Part shown: piece by piece, positions 28,436 to 43,347 of the stretch
Layout of the letters: each line of letters begins with the position of its first letter
Position numbering within the stretch: the stretch's first letter is position 1
Source: Gemmatimonadota bacterium
Lineage (GTDB): Bacteria; Gemmatimonadota; Gemmatimonadetes; Gemmatimonadales; GWC2-71-9
Assembly (NCBI GenBank): GCA_022710485.1
Contig: JAKLGU010000004.1
Location: 62,001-126,000 of the forward strand
Direction of reading: 5' to 3'
Length of the DNA stretch: 64,000 nt
The notes under the pieces: model-generated
What the model was told of the DNA's origin: nothing
Databases searched by the model: none
The model's input: only the letters and a program-made list of their open reading frames with translations
Program-made: the position numbers and the translations under genes

Positions 28436-29446
28436 CTACTGGACGATAGCGAGGGTGGTGTAGGTGTGTGGTCCCGGCTGGGTGGGGTAGAGGCGCGAGG
28501 TGTTGATCACGCGCCATTCGATGCGGCGGCCCTGGAGGTGGATGCCCGCGCCGACCTCCGCCACGTAGACGAAGGGCTCGTGCCCCACGCTCGGGCCCTG
28601 ATGGAAGAATCCGCCATCCAGAAAGAGATCGCCCGCGACCATTCGCCCTGAGATGCCTCCGAGCAGGTAGACAGGTGCGGTCGGCCGGGTGGACTCGATG
28701 CCCGGCCACTCCGCGACCCCGCCCGCGCCGAACTCTATCGCCCCTTCGAGCCCCGCCCCCACCTCCGTCCGTACCGTGCCCACCCCCGCGCACCAGGTCG
28801 GGCGAACCCGAAGTCTGGATGATTGCCCGAGCCGGTACTGCGCCGCCCGCAGCGCCCCACGATACGCGATGCCGATGGTGGGTTCGCTGGCGAGCTGGCC
28901 ACGCCATCCCCTCGAGGTCCCCTCCCCCAGCAGGTCATGGAACCAGCGCTGGACCGGCTCTGCAAGCGACGGCGTCCCAGTCACTCCGAGTGCGACCGTC
29001 AGCTGGTGGTCGAGCCGGGCCGTGTGCACCCCCGTGTGCATGGAGGCGCCGAGCCAGCCCGCGAACGGCCGGCGCTCGGGCCAGAACCGCTTGTAGTTGG
29101 TGCCGGGAGTGTAGACCTGGTGCCCGAGGACGAGCGTCCAGTCCTGACAGGCCTGTTGCGCCTCAGCGCCTCCGCAAACGGTCAAGTCGGGGAAGAGCCA
29201 CGTTCCCAGCGGCGACCGGCCCCCGACCGGCAGAAACAGCCGCATGCCGTGGGAGTATTCCCCGTCGCTCGGGGCGCCCAGCACGCCGACGTTGAGAGCG
29301 TCGTTGTCGATCTCGATGACGATTGGCCGCTGCGCTGCGGCGGCAGGCGTACTCCCGGCGAGGGCGAACGCGATCAGCAACAGGAATATTCGGCAATGGC
29401 GGGGCCGAGCCCGGACAGCGAGGAATTCAGCGAAGACAGTCCCCAT
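28436..29446 (-). CDS. LpxR-like (DUF2219) outer-membrane protein
   Basis: A 336-residue exported protein with a signal peptide (hydrophobic core about 20-37). It has the DUF2219 signatures IEIDNDALN, YSHGMRLFLP, LGHQVYTPG and RPFAGWLGASM. LpxR is an outer-membrane beta-barrel that removes 3'-acyloxyacyl chains from lipid A; the ND pair near the mature N-terminus corresponds to its catalytic Asn/Asp region. Activity is inferred, since many DUF2219 proteins are uncharacterised. Divergent from gyrB and convergent with the recF cluster. Confidence 0.8.
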   Translation of the reverse strand: MGTVFAEFLAVRARPRHCRIFLLLIAFALAGSTPAAAAQRPIVIEIDNDALNVGVLGAPSDGEYSHGMRLFLPVGGRSPLGTWLFPDLTVCGGAEAQQACQDWTLVLGHQVYTPGTNYKRFWPERRPFAGWLGASMHTGVHTARLDHQLTVALGVTGTPSLAEPVQRWFHDLLGEGTSRGWRGQLASEPTIGIAYRGALRAAQYRLGQSSRLRVRPTWCAGVGTVRTEVGAGLEGAIEFGAGGVAEWPGIESTRPTAPVYLLGGISGRMVAGDLFLDGGFFHQGPSVGHEPFVYVAEVGAGIHLQGRRIEWRVINTSRLYPTQPGPHTYTTLAIVQ

Positions 29447-29614
29447 GAGCTTCCCAACTTTTGTGAGGAAGGCCGTGGCGAATGGTGGTGGCGCCGAGCG
29501 TCTGGTCCCAATCTGGGAAGGGCCGCGCGCGCAGGCAACAGGGACAGTCGCAGGCAGCCATCACGACCCATCCCGAGGGGGCGGCAATTGGTTCCGGAAA
29601 ATTGCCCTAATGGC

Positions 29615-31637
<2,023 letters not shown>

Positions 31638-31658
31638 CGCAGCATGAGGCCCAATGGA

Positions 31659-31690
31659 CGAAGCCCCCCGAGAGTTCCCGGGGGGCTTCG
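31659..31690. terminator. Terminator after gyrB
   Basis: A perfect 12-bp stem (CGAAGCCCCCCG / CGGGGGGCTTCG) with an 8-base loop, between gyrB and a convergent gene. The flanks CCAATG and CATTGG extend the symmetry after short interruptions. Confidence 0.8.
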
Positions 31691-31717
31691 CATTGGTCGG
31701 GACGAACCGGCCGGGCG

Positions 31718-32155
31718 TCAGGCGCGCAGGTGATCCGCCCGCCACTCCTTGATCAGTCGCTTGATCGCCTTCTGGTCCGTGAGCTTCTCGTCGAGCACGC
31801 GCCGAGCCAGCGCCGGCAGTTCCGCATCCGAGGCGAATCGGAGCGCGACGAGCTGATGTGGCGAAAACTCCGGGATCCTGGGCTTGAGGTCCGCCGGCAG
31901 GAGCGCCTCCATCCTGAGCCGCTCCTCGAGCCGGATGACCCGGTCCTGCACCGTGACCGCGAAGACCCGCATGTACCAGTACATGAGGATGAGCGCGACG
32001 GCCAGGATCAAGCCGAGCGCCGTGCCGAGGCTCGGCCGGATGGCGAGGTAGTAGATCTGCCAGCCGAGGATCGCCAACAAGAGCACCGAGAGGAGGAAAT
32101 GGTACCCCGGCACGTAACGGGAGTGATTGGACATGTTCTGTGGGGCGACCGCCAT
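31718..32155 (-). CDS. DUF6526-like small membrane protein
   Basis: A 145-residue protein with two membrane helices (about 18-38 and 43-63). A soluble helical tail follows, with VQDRVIRLEERLRMEALLP and ending KAIKRLIKEWRADHLRA. It matches the general pattern of the conserved DUF6526 family; function unknown. ATG at 32155 is chosen because the upstream extension is Arg-rich shadow sequence. It lies 37 bases downstream of the pyrimidine phosphorylase gene on the same strand. Confidence 0.75.
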   Translation of the reverse strand: MAVAPQNMSNHSRYVPGYHFLLSVLLLAILGWQIYYLAIRPSLGTALGLILAVALILMYWYMRVFAVTVQDRVIRLEERLRMEALLPADLKPRIPEFSPHQLVALRFASDAELPALARRVLDEKLTDQKAIKRLIKEWRADHLRA

Positions 32156-32192
32156 GGGAATCTCCACTAGTTGATTGGTTCGAGGCGTTGCG

Positions 32193-33518
32193 CTACAGGA
32201 TCTCGACACCCTGCGCACTGACGCGATGTGATACCAGCGAGCGCGGTGCTGGCGCGGTCCCACCGATGATAATCGCCTCCGAGAGCGCCGCCTCGCCCGC
32301 CTGCAGGCCCGCGGCATCCGCGGCATAGACCGTCGCGAGGGGCTGCCCGGCTTTCACGGTGTCACCGGGGCGCACGGTGATGACGAAGCCGACCGCCGGA
32401 TCCACACCGTCCTCTACCCGGGTCCGGCCGCCGCCCATTGCGATGATCCCCTGCCCCACCGGCCTCGGGTGCACCGCCACGACCCGCCCCGCGGACCGGG
32501 CGACGTAAACGGCCGAATGCGGGGCCTGCGGCAGGCTGGCGGGATCATCCGTCACGGCGGGATTGCCACCCTGCGCCTCGATGATCTCGGCCAGCTTCCG
32601 GAGGGCGGCCCCGGACGCGATCGTGCCCTGCAGCCGCAGGCACGCGGCCTCGCGGTCGCGCTCCAGACCCGCCGCCACCAAGGCCTCCGCCCCAAGTGCC
32701 AGGGTGACCTCCATGAGGTCGGCCGGCCCCTCCCCGTGGAGCGCCAGGAGGCACTCCTCCACCTCCAGCGCGTTACCGCACGCGTGGCCGAGTGGCCGGT
32801 CCATGGCGGTCACCAGCGCCACCGTCCGGACTCCACTCGATTCGCCGAGGTCGATCATGGTCCGGGCGAGTTCGAGGGCATGCGCCTCATCGGGCAGGAA
32901 CGCCCCGCTCCCCGCCTTGACGTCCAGGACCAGCGCATTCAATCCCTCGGCGAGCTTCTTCGACATGATGCTGGCCGCGATCAGCGGCACCGACGGGACG
33001 GTGCCGGTGACGTCCCGGAGCGCATACAACCGCCGGTCCACTGGAGCGATTTCCGGCGTCTGGCCGAAGAGCGCGCACCCGAGTGCTCGCACCTGCGCGG
33101 TCGCGGCCGGAAGCGCGAGCTGCGTGGAAAACCCGGGGATCGATTCCAGCTTGTCGAGGGTGCCGCCGGTGTGGCCGAGGCCCCGGCCCGACATCATCGG
33201 TACGGCGGCCCCGCAGCAGGCGAGCATCGGAGCCAGGAGCAGTGAGGTCTTGTCCCCGACTCCGCCGGTCGAGTGCTTGTCCACCCGCGGCACGGCCCAG
33301 CCGTCGAACTGGAGCCGGGCGCCGGAGGCCAGCATGGCCGCGGTCAGCTCGGTCAGCTCGGCGTTGGAGAGCCCCCGCCAGACCACCGCCATCAGCAGCG
33401 CTGACATCTGGTAGTCTGGGATCTCGTCCGCGGCGTAGGCGCGCACGATGGCGGCCCAGGTGCCGGGGGGGAGCTCCCCACCGTCTCGCTTGCATTCGAT
33501 GAGCGATGGAATCACCAT
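32193..33518 (-). CDS. Pyrimidine-nucleoside / thymidine phosphorylase
   Basis: A 441-residue class II nucleoside phosphorylase. It cleaves thymidine or uridine with phosphate to the free base and a sugar phosphate. Signature VDKHSTGGVGDKTSLLLAP (about 80-98) and SGRGLGHTGGTLDKLESIPGF (about 110-130) are typical. Length and C-terminal alpha/beta domain match the family; deoA versus pdp cannot be decided by eye. ATG at 33518 follows a short divergent gap of 46 bases that contains a 12-bp perfect palindrome AAGGGTACCCTT (33520-33531). Confidence 0.95.
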   Translation of the reverse strand: MVIPSLIECKRDGGELPPGTWAAIVRAYAADEIPDYQMSALLMAVVWRGLSNAELTELTAAMLASGARLQFDGWAVPRVDKHSTGGVGDKTSLLLAPMLACCGAAVPMMSGRGLGHTGGTLDKLESIPGFSTQLALPAATAQVRALGCALFGQTPEIAPVDRRLYALRDVTGTVPSVPLIAASIMSKKLAEGLNALVLDVKAGSGAFLPDEAHALELARTMIDLGESSGVRTVALVTAMDRPLGHACGNALEVEECLLALHGEGPADLMEVTLALGAEALVAAGLERDREAACLRLQGTIASGAALRKLAEIIEAQGGNPAVTDDPASLPQAPHSAVYVARSAGRVVAVHPRPVGQGIIAMGGGRTRVEDGVDPAVGFVITVRPGDTVKAGQPLATVYAADAAGLQAGEAALSEAIIIGGTAPAPRSLVSHRVSAQGVEIL

Positions 33519-33564
33519 TAAGGGTACCCTTCCCAACTGATGGATCCCCACACCCGGAGCCGAA

Positions 33565-37144
<3,580 letters not shown>

Positions 37145-37165
37145 TCTTCCGGCGAGGAGAACCCC

Positions 37166-37729
37166 ATGACGAATCCCGAACCGTTTTCCCAGTACCAGTG
37201 CCTCGGCCTCGGCCGGCGTGCCCTCCACCAGCTCCGCGCCAGCCTGGAGCGGGACCGCGGCGTCCAGACCGCCACGCTCCTGCAGGAAGCGGGGGTGGCC
37301 GGTGGCGAAGGACTGTATGCGGCTTTTGCGGGATGGCTCCAGACCGCGTACGGCGTGATGCAGCCGGGCGACCTCGACGCGGCGTACCTGCCGGAGGCGC
37401 TGAAGGGGTTCTTCGGGGATTACGGGTGGGGCACGCTGACCGTGAGCGAACTCGCGCCCGCCGTGATGGCGCTGGACAGCGAGGACTGGGCCGAAGCGGC
37501 CCCCGATCAGGGCAGCTCGTATCCCGCGTGCCACCTGACCAGCGGCATGCTCGCCGATTTTCTGGGTCGGATGGCGCAGGGGCAGGTGGCGGTCATGGAG
37601 GTGGAGTGCCGCACGCGGGGAGATAGCCGGTGCCGCTTCCTGGTCGGCGCACCGGACTCGCTCTCGGTGCTCTACGACCGGATGTCGCGGGGGCTCACCT
37701 ACGCGGAGGCGCTCGGGCCGGCGAAGTAG
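37166..37729 (+). CDS. V4R-like domain protein
   Basis: A 187-residue protein resembling the V4R (4-vinyl reductase) small-molecule-binding fold. Its C-terminal part (about 112-165) has the family pattern ACHLTSGMLADFLGR then EVECRTRGDSRCRFLVG with conserved Cys. Such domains bind hydrophobic ligands or metals in regulators and enzymes; here it stands alone. ATG follows a GAGGAG site. Function unknown. A strong hairpin at 37729-37750 follows. Confidence 0.7.
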   Translation: MTNPEPFSQYQCLGLGRRALHQLRASLERDRGVQTATLLQEAGVAGGEGLYAAFAGWLQTAYGVMQPGDLDAAYLPEALKGFFGDYGWGTLTVSELAPAVMALDSEDWAEAAPDQGSSYPACHLTSGMLADFLGRMAQGQVAVMEVECRTRGDSRCRFLVGAPDSLSVLYDRMSRGLTYAEALGPAK

Positions 37730-37750
37730 GGGCGCACAGGCGTGCGCCCC
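37729..37750. terminator. Bidirectional hairpin terminator
   Basis: A perfect 9-bp stem GGGGCGCAC / GTGCGCCCC with loop AGGC, starting at the last base of the V4R-like gene and lying before the convergent DUF4097 gene. Confidence 0.7.
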
Positions 37751-37759
37751 GACCCATGC

Positions 37760-38812
37760 CTAGGGCTGCTGCTTCAACGTCACGTCGCCTGAGGCCGTGT
37801 CGATCGAGATCCTCCCCTTTCCGTTGCCGATCGTTCCCGACAATCCATCCCGGCCCTTCCGCGTCACCTGGAGCGGAAACTCGGTCGTGATGTCCCCGCT
37901 GCTGGTCTCGATCTCCACGACAGCGCCGAGCGACTTCGGCGCGGCGACCTCCACGTCACCCGAGCCTGTGTCCACAGACAACTCCTCGACGTCGCCTGTC
38001 AGGCCGATCCGGATCTCGCCGCTCCCGGTGTCCACGCCTATGCCCCTCACATCGGCCGCGCTGACCACCACGTCACCCGACCCGGTGTCGATCTCGAGAC
38101 GGCTCGCGGTGAGCCCATCCACGCGAACGTCGCCGGAGCCGGTGTCCAGGGAGACCTCGCCCGACTTGACCGCGCCGACGACGATGTTTCCCGAACCGGT
38201 GTCCACCGACAGGTCGCCGTCGTGGCCCGCCAGCGTCACGTCGCCGGAGCCGGTGTCGATCGAGAGCGAGCCCGCGGTCGACTTCCCCTCCACGTCACCG
38301 CTCGCCGTCTCTACCTCGATCGAGCCGTTGACGTTCGCAAGCGTGACCTTGCCGACGCCGAGGTTCAGCTCGGCACGCACACCGACAGGCAGCATGAGCC
38401 GCACGTCCGCCCAGGCCGCGAGACCGCTGCCGCTCGAGGAGATCCTCACCTTGCGGCCGCCGCCGTCATAATCATCATCGCCGTTGAAGGTGCCGTCGTC
38501 CCGGACCCGGAGGCTCGCCTCGTAATTGCCGCCCAGCGCTGGATAGACGAATTGGGTGCCAGGATAGACCACGCGGAGGGTGCCGGCGGCGTGCTCGACG
38601 CTCAGCTTGGCGCCGTCGCCGCCCTGCCGGGTGACCTCGGCCACGGTGGCACTGCCGGAGGCCGCCGAGACCTGCAGGGTGCCGATCAGGTTGTAGACCT
38701 TGATGGTGCCGCCGGAGAGTTCGACGCGCTCGGCCTGCTGGGCGTGCAGCCCGGCAACGGAACTCGCGGAGATGCCCAGGGCCAGGGCCAGGAAGCGAAC
38801 GGGGTGGGTCAC
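37760..38812 (-). CDS. Exported DUF4097-type beta-repeat protein
   Basis: A 350-residue exported protein: GTG start, signal peptide to about residue 25. From about 165 onward it contains about nine repeats centred on T(G/A/S)SG(D/N/E)(V/I), for example VDTGSGDVRV, which would build a right-handed beta-helix or beta-roll (DUF4097/LiaG-like). An AGGAG site lies about ten bases before the start. Likely surface or periplasmic; partner unknown. It stands alone between convergent and distant genes. Confidence 0.85.
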   Translation of the reverse strand: MTHPVRFLALALGISASSVAGLHAQQAERVELSGGTIKVYNLIGTLQVSAASGSATVAEVTRQGGDGAKLSVEHAAGTLRVVYPGTQFVYPALGGNYEASLRVRDDGTFNGDDDYDGGGRKVRISSSGSGLAAWADVRLMLPVGVRAELNLGVGKVTLANVNGSIEVETASGDVEGKSTAGSLSIDTGSGDVTLAGHDGDLSVDTGSGNIVVGAVKSGEVSLDTGSGDVRVDGLTASRLEIDTGSGDVVVSAADVRGIGVDTGSGEIRIGLTGDVEELSVDTGSGDVEVAAPKSLGAVVEIETSSGDITTEFPLQVTRKGRDGLSGTIGNGKGRISIDTASGDVTLKQQP

Positions 38813-38878
38813 GGTGCGGGCTCCTGAAGGCAGGGATCAGGAGGTTGGACGGGTCCCGACGGGAAAAGGTTGCAGGAG

Positions 38879-40174
38879 CTACCGCGGCGTGACCGAGACG
38901 CCTTCCAGGAGGATCGGGGGAGCGGCAAGGCTCCCCCGCCACTCCACGTTTCGCCCCAGCCCGGCGATCCGGCCAAGCAGTTCATAGGCGTTTCCCGCCA
39001 CGGCCGCGTCCTTCACCCGGCCCACGATCTCACCGCCGACGACGCGATAGGCCAGGGCCACCGGGTGAGAAAACGCCCCGCCGATCACGTTGCCTTGCCC
39101 CACGCCGATGAGGTCGTCCACGACGAGGCCGTCGGCCACCTTGGACAGGAGATCCTCCCAGCTGCACTCACCCGGGGAAACCACCAGGTTCGAGTACGCC
39201 GCCTGCGGCTTGCCGAAGGTGGTGCGCCGAGCGTGGCCGGTGGCGGGGACCCCGGCGCGCGCCGCCGTTTCGAGGTCGTACACGAAGCCGCCGACGAGGC
39301 CGCCCTCCACCAGCGGGAGGCGCCGGGTCGGCACCCCCTCGTCATCGACGGCCCGGGAGCCGGAGGCGCCAGGTACCCAGGGATCGTCGGTCACGGTGAG
39401 CGTCGGGTCGAAGGCGCGCTCCCCGATGCGACCGCCAAGCGGGGAGATCCCCTGCAGGACGGCCTTGCCGAGGCAGGCCTGGCGGAGGGGGAGGAAGAGC
39501 GCACCCGTTCCGGCGGGTGTGAAGAGCACCGGCAGCTCTCCCCGCGGCGGCGCGGCGGGCCGCTCGGCCCAGGCCACCCGCCGCCGGATCGACTCGGCCA
39601 GCGCCGCGACCCCCGGCTCGCCGGGGAGGTCGGCAGCGGCGCAGAAATCGCCGACCATCAGGATATCGTCGCCGGTGACGCGGGTGATTTCGGCGGAGAG
39701 GGAGACCGCCGTCACGTCGTAGCTGGCCTCGACGCCCCGGGTGTTCGCCACCCGCACGGTGCCGACGCTCCGTTCCACCGTGGCGCTCACCTGCCAGCCG
39801 TCGTGCGACAGCCGCTCCACCAGCGACTGCCCGAGCGCGGCGAGGTCCGCCACCGAGGCAGCCGCCGCCGCGGGGGAATGGGTACGGACCGCCTGGAGCG
39901 GCGAGGGTGCCGGCAAGATGAGGTCCACCTGGTCGCCGATGGCGGCCGAGGCGAGCGCCGCCTCGAACAACGCCTCCGGGTCGTTGGCCGTCGTGCCGGC
40001 AAAGCCGAGCCTGCCGTTGGCCCGGATCCGGACATTGACGCCCCGCTCCTGCGACCACGCGGTGCTCTTGAGCCGGCCCGATTCGAAGACGAGCGTCACC
40101 GTCTCGTCGTTCTTGACGGCGGCGTCGGCGGACTCGGCGCGGCGGGACGCCTGTTCGAGGAGCCGGCCGATCAC
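38879..40174 (-). CDS. tldE: TldE/PmbA-family protein
   Basis: A 431-residue PmbA/TldE subunit. TldD-TldE form a heterodimeric metalloprotease that degrades unfolded or leader-bearing peptides. The metal-binding HExxxH is carried by TldD, and this partner lacks it, as expected. The C-terminal half has the family pattern GGLVGGFVYDLETAARAGV. GTG start at 40174 overlaps the tldD stop as GTGA. Confidence 0.88.
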   Translation of the reverse strand: MIGRLLEQASRRAESADAAVKNDETVTLVFESGRLKSTAWSQERGVNVRIRANGRLGFAGTTANDPEALFEAALASAAIGDQVDLILPAPSPLQAVRTHSPAAAAASVADLAALGQSLVERLSHDGWQVSATVERSVGTVRVANTRGVEASYDVTAVSLSAEITRVTGDDILMVGDFCAAADLPGEPGVAALAESIRRRVAWAERPAAPPRGELPVLFTPAGTGALFLPLRQACLGKAVLQGISPLGGRIGERAFDPTLTVTDDPWVPGASGSRAVDDEGVPTRRLPLVEGGLVGGFVYDLETAARAGVPATGHARRTTFGKPQAAYSNLVVSPGECSWEDLLSKVADGLVVDDLIGVGQGNVIGGAFSHPVALAYRVVGGEIVGRVKDAAVAGNAYELLGRIAGLGRNVEWRGSLAAPPILLEGVSVTPR

Positions 40175-41547
40175 GCGACGCTCCCGCCCACGAGCGCCTC
40201 GCTGAGCCGCACGTGCGGCGCGCCCTCGGTCACCGGCAGCGGCGCCTGCCCTCCCTTGCCGCATCCGCCGCCCATCTCGTTCCACTGGAAGTCGCCGGCG
40301 ACGCGGTCGATCCGGTCCATCGTCTGGAAAAGGTTCCCGGCGATCACGACGTCCTTGACCAGTTCCGCCAGCTGCCCGTCCCGGATCATGAAGCCGTGGC
40401 CCGCCGTGAAGGAGAAGTCCTCGAGGTAGGTCTGGCCGCCCTGGGCGTCGCAGGCGTAGATGCCGAGCTTGATGTCCCGGAACAGGTCGTCGCGCGTGCC
40501 GGTCCCGCTGGCGATGTAGGTGTTGGTCATCCGCACGATCGGCGGATGGCGGAAGGAGAGGGCGCGGGCGTTGCCGGTGGGCGCCTCCTGCATCTTCGCG
40601 GCGGTCTCCCGGGAGTGCAGCCGCCCGACGAGCACGCCGTTCTGGATCAGCACCGTGTTCCGCGTTGGCGTGCCTTCGTCGTCGAACGGAAGGGTGCCGC
40701 GGAGGGCGGCGGCGCTCCCGTCGTCGCCGATGGTCAGGTGCGGTCCGCCGAAGCGGCGCCCGAGGGTCATCATCTCCCGGGCCTGGGGATTCTCGTAGAC
40801 GAAGTCGGCTTCGCTCAGGTGCCCGAACGCCTCATGCACGAACACCCCCGCCAGCTTCGGGTCGAGCACCACCGGGTAGGTGCCGCCCCGGACGCGCGGG
40901 GCGCCGAGCAGCGCGACGGCACGGTCGGCGGCGGCCAGGAACTGGTCCTCCCGGTGCTGGACAGCGTCCCATCCGGAGCGCCGGCCGAGCGACTCGAGCG
41001 CCCGCTCGATGGTGCCCTGGTCTCGCGCCACCGCCACGGCGGAGAGGGTCACCTCGGGCCGCAACTCGAAGAGCATGGTGCCCTCGGAGTTGGCGTACCA
41101 GTATTCCACCACCTCGTCGCGGTAGGCGGCCTGCGTGTCCACGACGCGCCGGTCCCGGCCGAGCATCAGGGCGTTCAGCGATTCGAGGTGGCGTTTCTTG
41201 GCGTCGAGCGGGATACCGCGGACGTCGCCGCCCAGCGGAAGGGTCACGTCCGCCTCGCGGACCGGGACGTCAGCGAGCCGGATGGGGGCGTCGAGCCGGA
41301 CGGCCAGGGAAAGCTCGTGCGCACGGGCCACCATGGCGGGGAGGTCGTCGAGCGAGGTGAAGCTCGCCATGCCCCAGCCGTAGCCCCGGTTCAGGCAGCG
41401 GACGAAGCCCCCCTCGTCGGTGCTCACGGTGGCCCCCTCGAGCCGGGGGCCGCGAAAGGTCACCGCGGAGGTGGTGCTTCGCTCGAGGCGAATTTCGGTG
41501 TAGTCTGCCCGGGAGGAGTTGAGGGCGTCGCGCAGGCGGTTCTTCAC
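40171..41547 (-). CDS. tldD: TldD-family metalloprotease
   Basis: A 458-residue TldD subunit. The zinc motif HEAFGH lies at about 244-249, within FVHEAFGHLSEADFV, and the C-terminal GGGCGKGG loop near the end is typical. Works with the TldE subunit encoded immediately downstream. GTG start at 41547 overlaps the upstream phosphoribosyltransferase stop as GTGA, so three genes (phosphoribosyltransferase, tldD, tldE) are coupled. No target peptide precursor gene was seen nearby. Confidence 0.92.
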   Translation of the reverse strand: MKNRLRDALNSSRADYTEIRLERSTTSAVTFRGPRLEGATVSTDEGGFVRCLNRGYGWGMASFTSLDDLPAMVARAHELSLAVRLDAPIRLADVPVREADVTLPLGGDVRGIPLDAKKRHLESLNALMLGRDRRVVDTQAAYRDEVVEYWYANSEGTMLFELRPEVTLSAVAVARDQGTIERALESLGRRSGWDAVQHREDQFLAAADRAVALLGAPRVRGGTYPVVLDPKLAGVFVHEAFGHLSEADFVYENPQAREMMTLGRRFGGPHLTIGDDGSAAALRGTLPFDDEGTPTRNTVLIQNGVLVGRLHSRETAAKMQEAPTGNARALSFRHPPIVRMTNTYIASGTGTRDDLFRDIKLGIYACDAQGGQTYLEDFSFTAGHGFMIRDGQLAELVKDVVIAGNLFQTMDRIDRVAGDFQWNEMGGGCGKGGQAPLPVTEGAPHVRLSEALVGGSVA

Positions 41548-42050
41548 GGGCGTCGGGCGGCGTACTCGGGATGAGGCACCAGCTCGCCGTCCACGACGAT
41601 TTCCCTGTCCCACGGCAGGATGATGAACTTGTCCGTCTCGAAGGCGTGGAAGTCGGGGAGGTAGGGGCCGGTCTTGAACGACACGGCGGTACGCACCTCG
41701 GCCGGCTGCAGGAGCCGAACCTCGCTCAGGGCCAGCTTCATGGTGCTGCCGGATTCGCAGGTTTCGTCCACCACCAGGACGCGCCGTCCGCGGATCGTGG
41801 CGGGTGGGCCGGCCACCAGCACCGGTTCCTTCCGTGCGCTGCGCCGGGTGACGACCATCGAGGCGAACTCGCGCTGGAGAATCGACGCGACCACGACGCC
41901 GGGCATGACGCCGGCCTTGGCGATGCCGAGGACGATCTCGGGATCGAACTCTCGGGCGACCTTGAGCGCCAGGGCGCGACAGACCTCGCCGAAGAACGGC
42001 CAGTCGATCTCCATCACTTCGCGAGTGTCGGGATTCGGGGCTCGAGGCAT
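41544..42050 (-). CDS. Phosphoribosyltransferase-family protein
   Basis: A 168-residue type I phosphoribosyltransferase. The PRPP-binding motif is VLVVDETCESGSTMKLAL (about 92-109). Related to hypoxanthine/xanthine PRTases, but the substrate base cannot be told. ATG at 42050 (MPRAPNPDTREV) is chosen; an internal Met at 42014 is also possible. Its 3' end overlaps tldD. Confidence 0.85.
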   Translation of the reverse strand: MPRAPNPDTREVMEIDWPFFGEVCRALALKVAREFDPEIVLGIAKAGVMPGVVVASILQREFASMVVTRRSARKEPVLVAGPPATIRGRRVLVVDETCESGSTMKLALSEVRLLQPAEVRTAVSFKTGPYLPDFHAFETDKFIILPWDREIVVDGELVPHPEYAARRP

Positions 42051-42089
42051 GCTCCAAACTACCCCCACGCTCCGGGTCGGGCAACCACG

Positions 42090-42118
42090 TTGCGACCCTC
42101 CAAAATCGGGGCTATCTT
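42090..42118 (+). promoter_or_regulatory. Sigma-70-type promoter of the TPR/lipoprotein genes
   Basis: TTGCGA at 42090-42095, a 17-base spacer and TATCTT at 42113-42118, 57 bases before the ATG at 42176. Confidence 0.6.
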
Positions 42119-42175
42119 GCGAGAATACCACGACTTGAGTCCCTTCTCACCCCGCGTCAAGGATCCGTCGACCGT

Positions 42176-42619
42176 ATGAGCTTCTGGCGTCGGTTGCTCG
42201 GCAAGGGAAAGTCCTCCACGCTGCGTCCGCAGCGCCTCGATTACCTGAACGAGGCGCTGGCGCTCGAGCGGCAGGGGGATTTCGAGGCGGCGCTCACCTC
42301 CTACCGGCTGGCGCTGCGCGACAACGCGCAGGACACCCGGATCCTGCAGAACATGGCCATCGCGTTCACCAAGACCGGCCAGCCCGACGAGGCGATCCGC
42401 CACTATCGCCGTGCCATCGAGCTCGACCCGACGCTGGTCGGCGCGCACTACGGCGTCGCGTTCCTCCTCCTCAAGCGTGGCGACGCGGGACTCGCGGCGG
42501 ACCACCTCCGCGCCTTCCTGGCCCGGCCTCCGAAGGGACCCGACGCCGACCGATGGATCAAGCACGCGGAGGCGGCGCTCGAGGACGCCGAACGGGCGGT
42601 GGAAGGGGGACAGGGGTGA
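42176..42619 (+). CDS. Small TPR protein
   Basis: A 147-residue cytoplasmic protein with about three TPR units between residues 22 and 125 (for example ALALERQGDFEAALTSYRLAL and DEAIRHYRRAIELDPTLVGA). A basic N-terminus (FWRRLLGKGK) precedes them. Protein-protein adaptor of unknown partner. Promoter at 42090-42118. The stop overlaps the next GTG start, so it is coupled to a lipoprotein gene. Confidence 0.85.
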   Translation: MSFWRRLLGKGKSSTLRPQRLDYLNEALALERQGDFEAALTSYRLALRDNAQDTRILQNMAIAFTKTGQPDEAIRHYRRAIELDPTLVGAHYGVAFLLLKRGDAGLAADHLRAFLARPPKGPDADRWIKHAEAALEDAERAVEGGQG

Positions 42620-43326
42620 AGCTCGCGCGGACGGGGCTCGTGGTCATGACGCTGGCCGGCTGCAGCGAGCTCGCCTCCAGCGACGACACCGTCGTCGCAC
42701 TGCAGGTGACCGCACCGCCCGGCAGCGCGGTCGAAGTCGGCGACACGGTCACGTACACCGTCGTCGCGGTCAACCGCAACGGCGACCCGATCCCCGCCCC
42801 CATCTACTGGTCCACGCCCGACACGCTGGTCATCGCGGTGGACAGCGTCTCCGGCGTGGTGCTCGGGAAGTCGCCGGGCCAGGGCCGGGTGCAGGCCATC
42901 TCCGACGGGCTCGTATCTCCCCTCAACATCCTGACCGTCGTCGCGACGCCGGACACCCTCATTCTGGTGCCCCCCGACACCGTCACGCTCGACACGCTGG
43001 CGAGCACGACCACGACACCCCTGGTGGCCCGGCTCGAGTCGTACAACCCCGTCGGGCCGATCGCCGGCCGGCTCATCATCTACGAGTTGGTGGAGCCGGT
43101 GTTTGCGGACTCGGCGAGCCGCACCGTCCAGTTCTCCTCCGGCGGAGTGGCCGACACCGCCACCACCGCCGCCAACGGTGAACCGGTCGACGCGGTCACC
43201 CTCGCGCGCATTCCGGGCGTGGCGCCGCCGGACAGCGCCATCGTCGAGATCCGCGCCACCCGCTACAAGGACAACCAGCCGGTCCCCGGGTCGGGACAGC
43301 GCTGGATCATTCGGTTCGGCATCTAG
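42616..43326 (+). CDS. Lipoprotein with Ig-like (Big2-type) domain
   Basis: A 236-residue predicted lipoprotein: GTG start, signal VKLARTGLVVMTLAGC with lipidation Cys16. The first 100 residues have the bacterial Ig-like pattern (VEVGDTVTYTVVAVNRNGDPI, then GVVLGKSPGQGRVQAI). The rest is beta-rich and Thr/Val/Asp-rich. Probably outer-membrane-anchored; function unknown. GTGA overlap with the TPR gene. Confidence 0.8.
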   Translation: MKLARTGLVVMTLAGCSELASSDDTVVALQVTAPPGSAVEVGDTVTYTVVAVNRNGDPIPAPIYWSTPDTLVIAVDSVSGVVLGKSPGQGRVQAISDGLVSPLNILTVVATPDTLILVPPDTVTLDTLASTTTTPLVARLESYNPVGPIAGRLIIYELVEPVFADSASRTVQFSSGGVADTATTAANGEPVDAVTLARIPGVAPPDSAIVEIRATRYKDNQPVPGSGQRWIIRFGI

Positions 43327-43347
43327 CGACGATTCTCGGGAGGTTCT

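Noticed and set aside
37760-38812. Repeated GSGDV units considered as a DNA-level tandem repeat
   Set aside because: The repeats are degenerate at the nucleotide level and reflect a protein beta-repeat fold.
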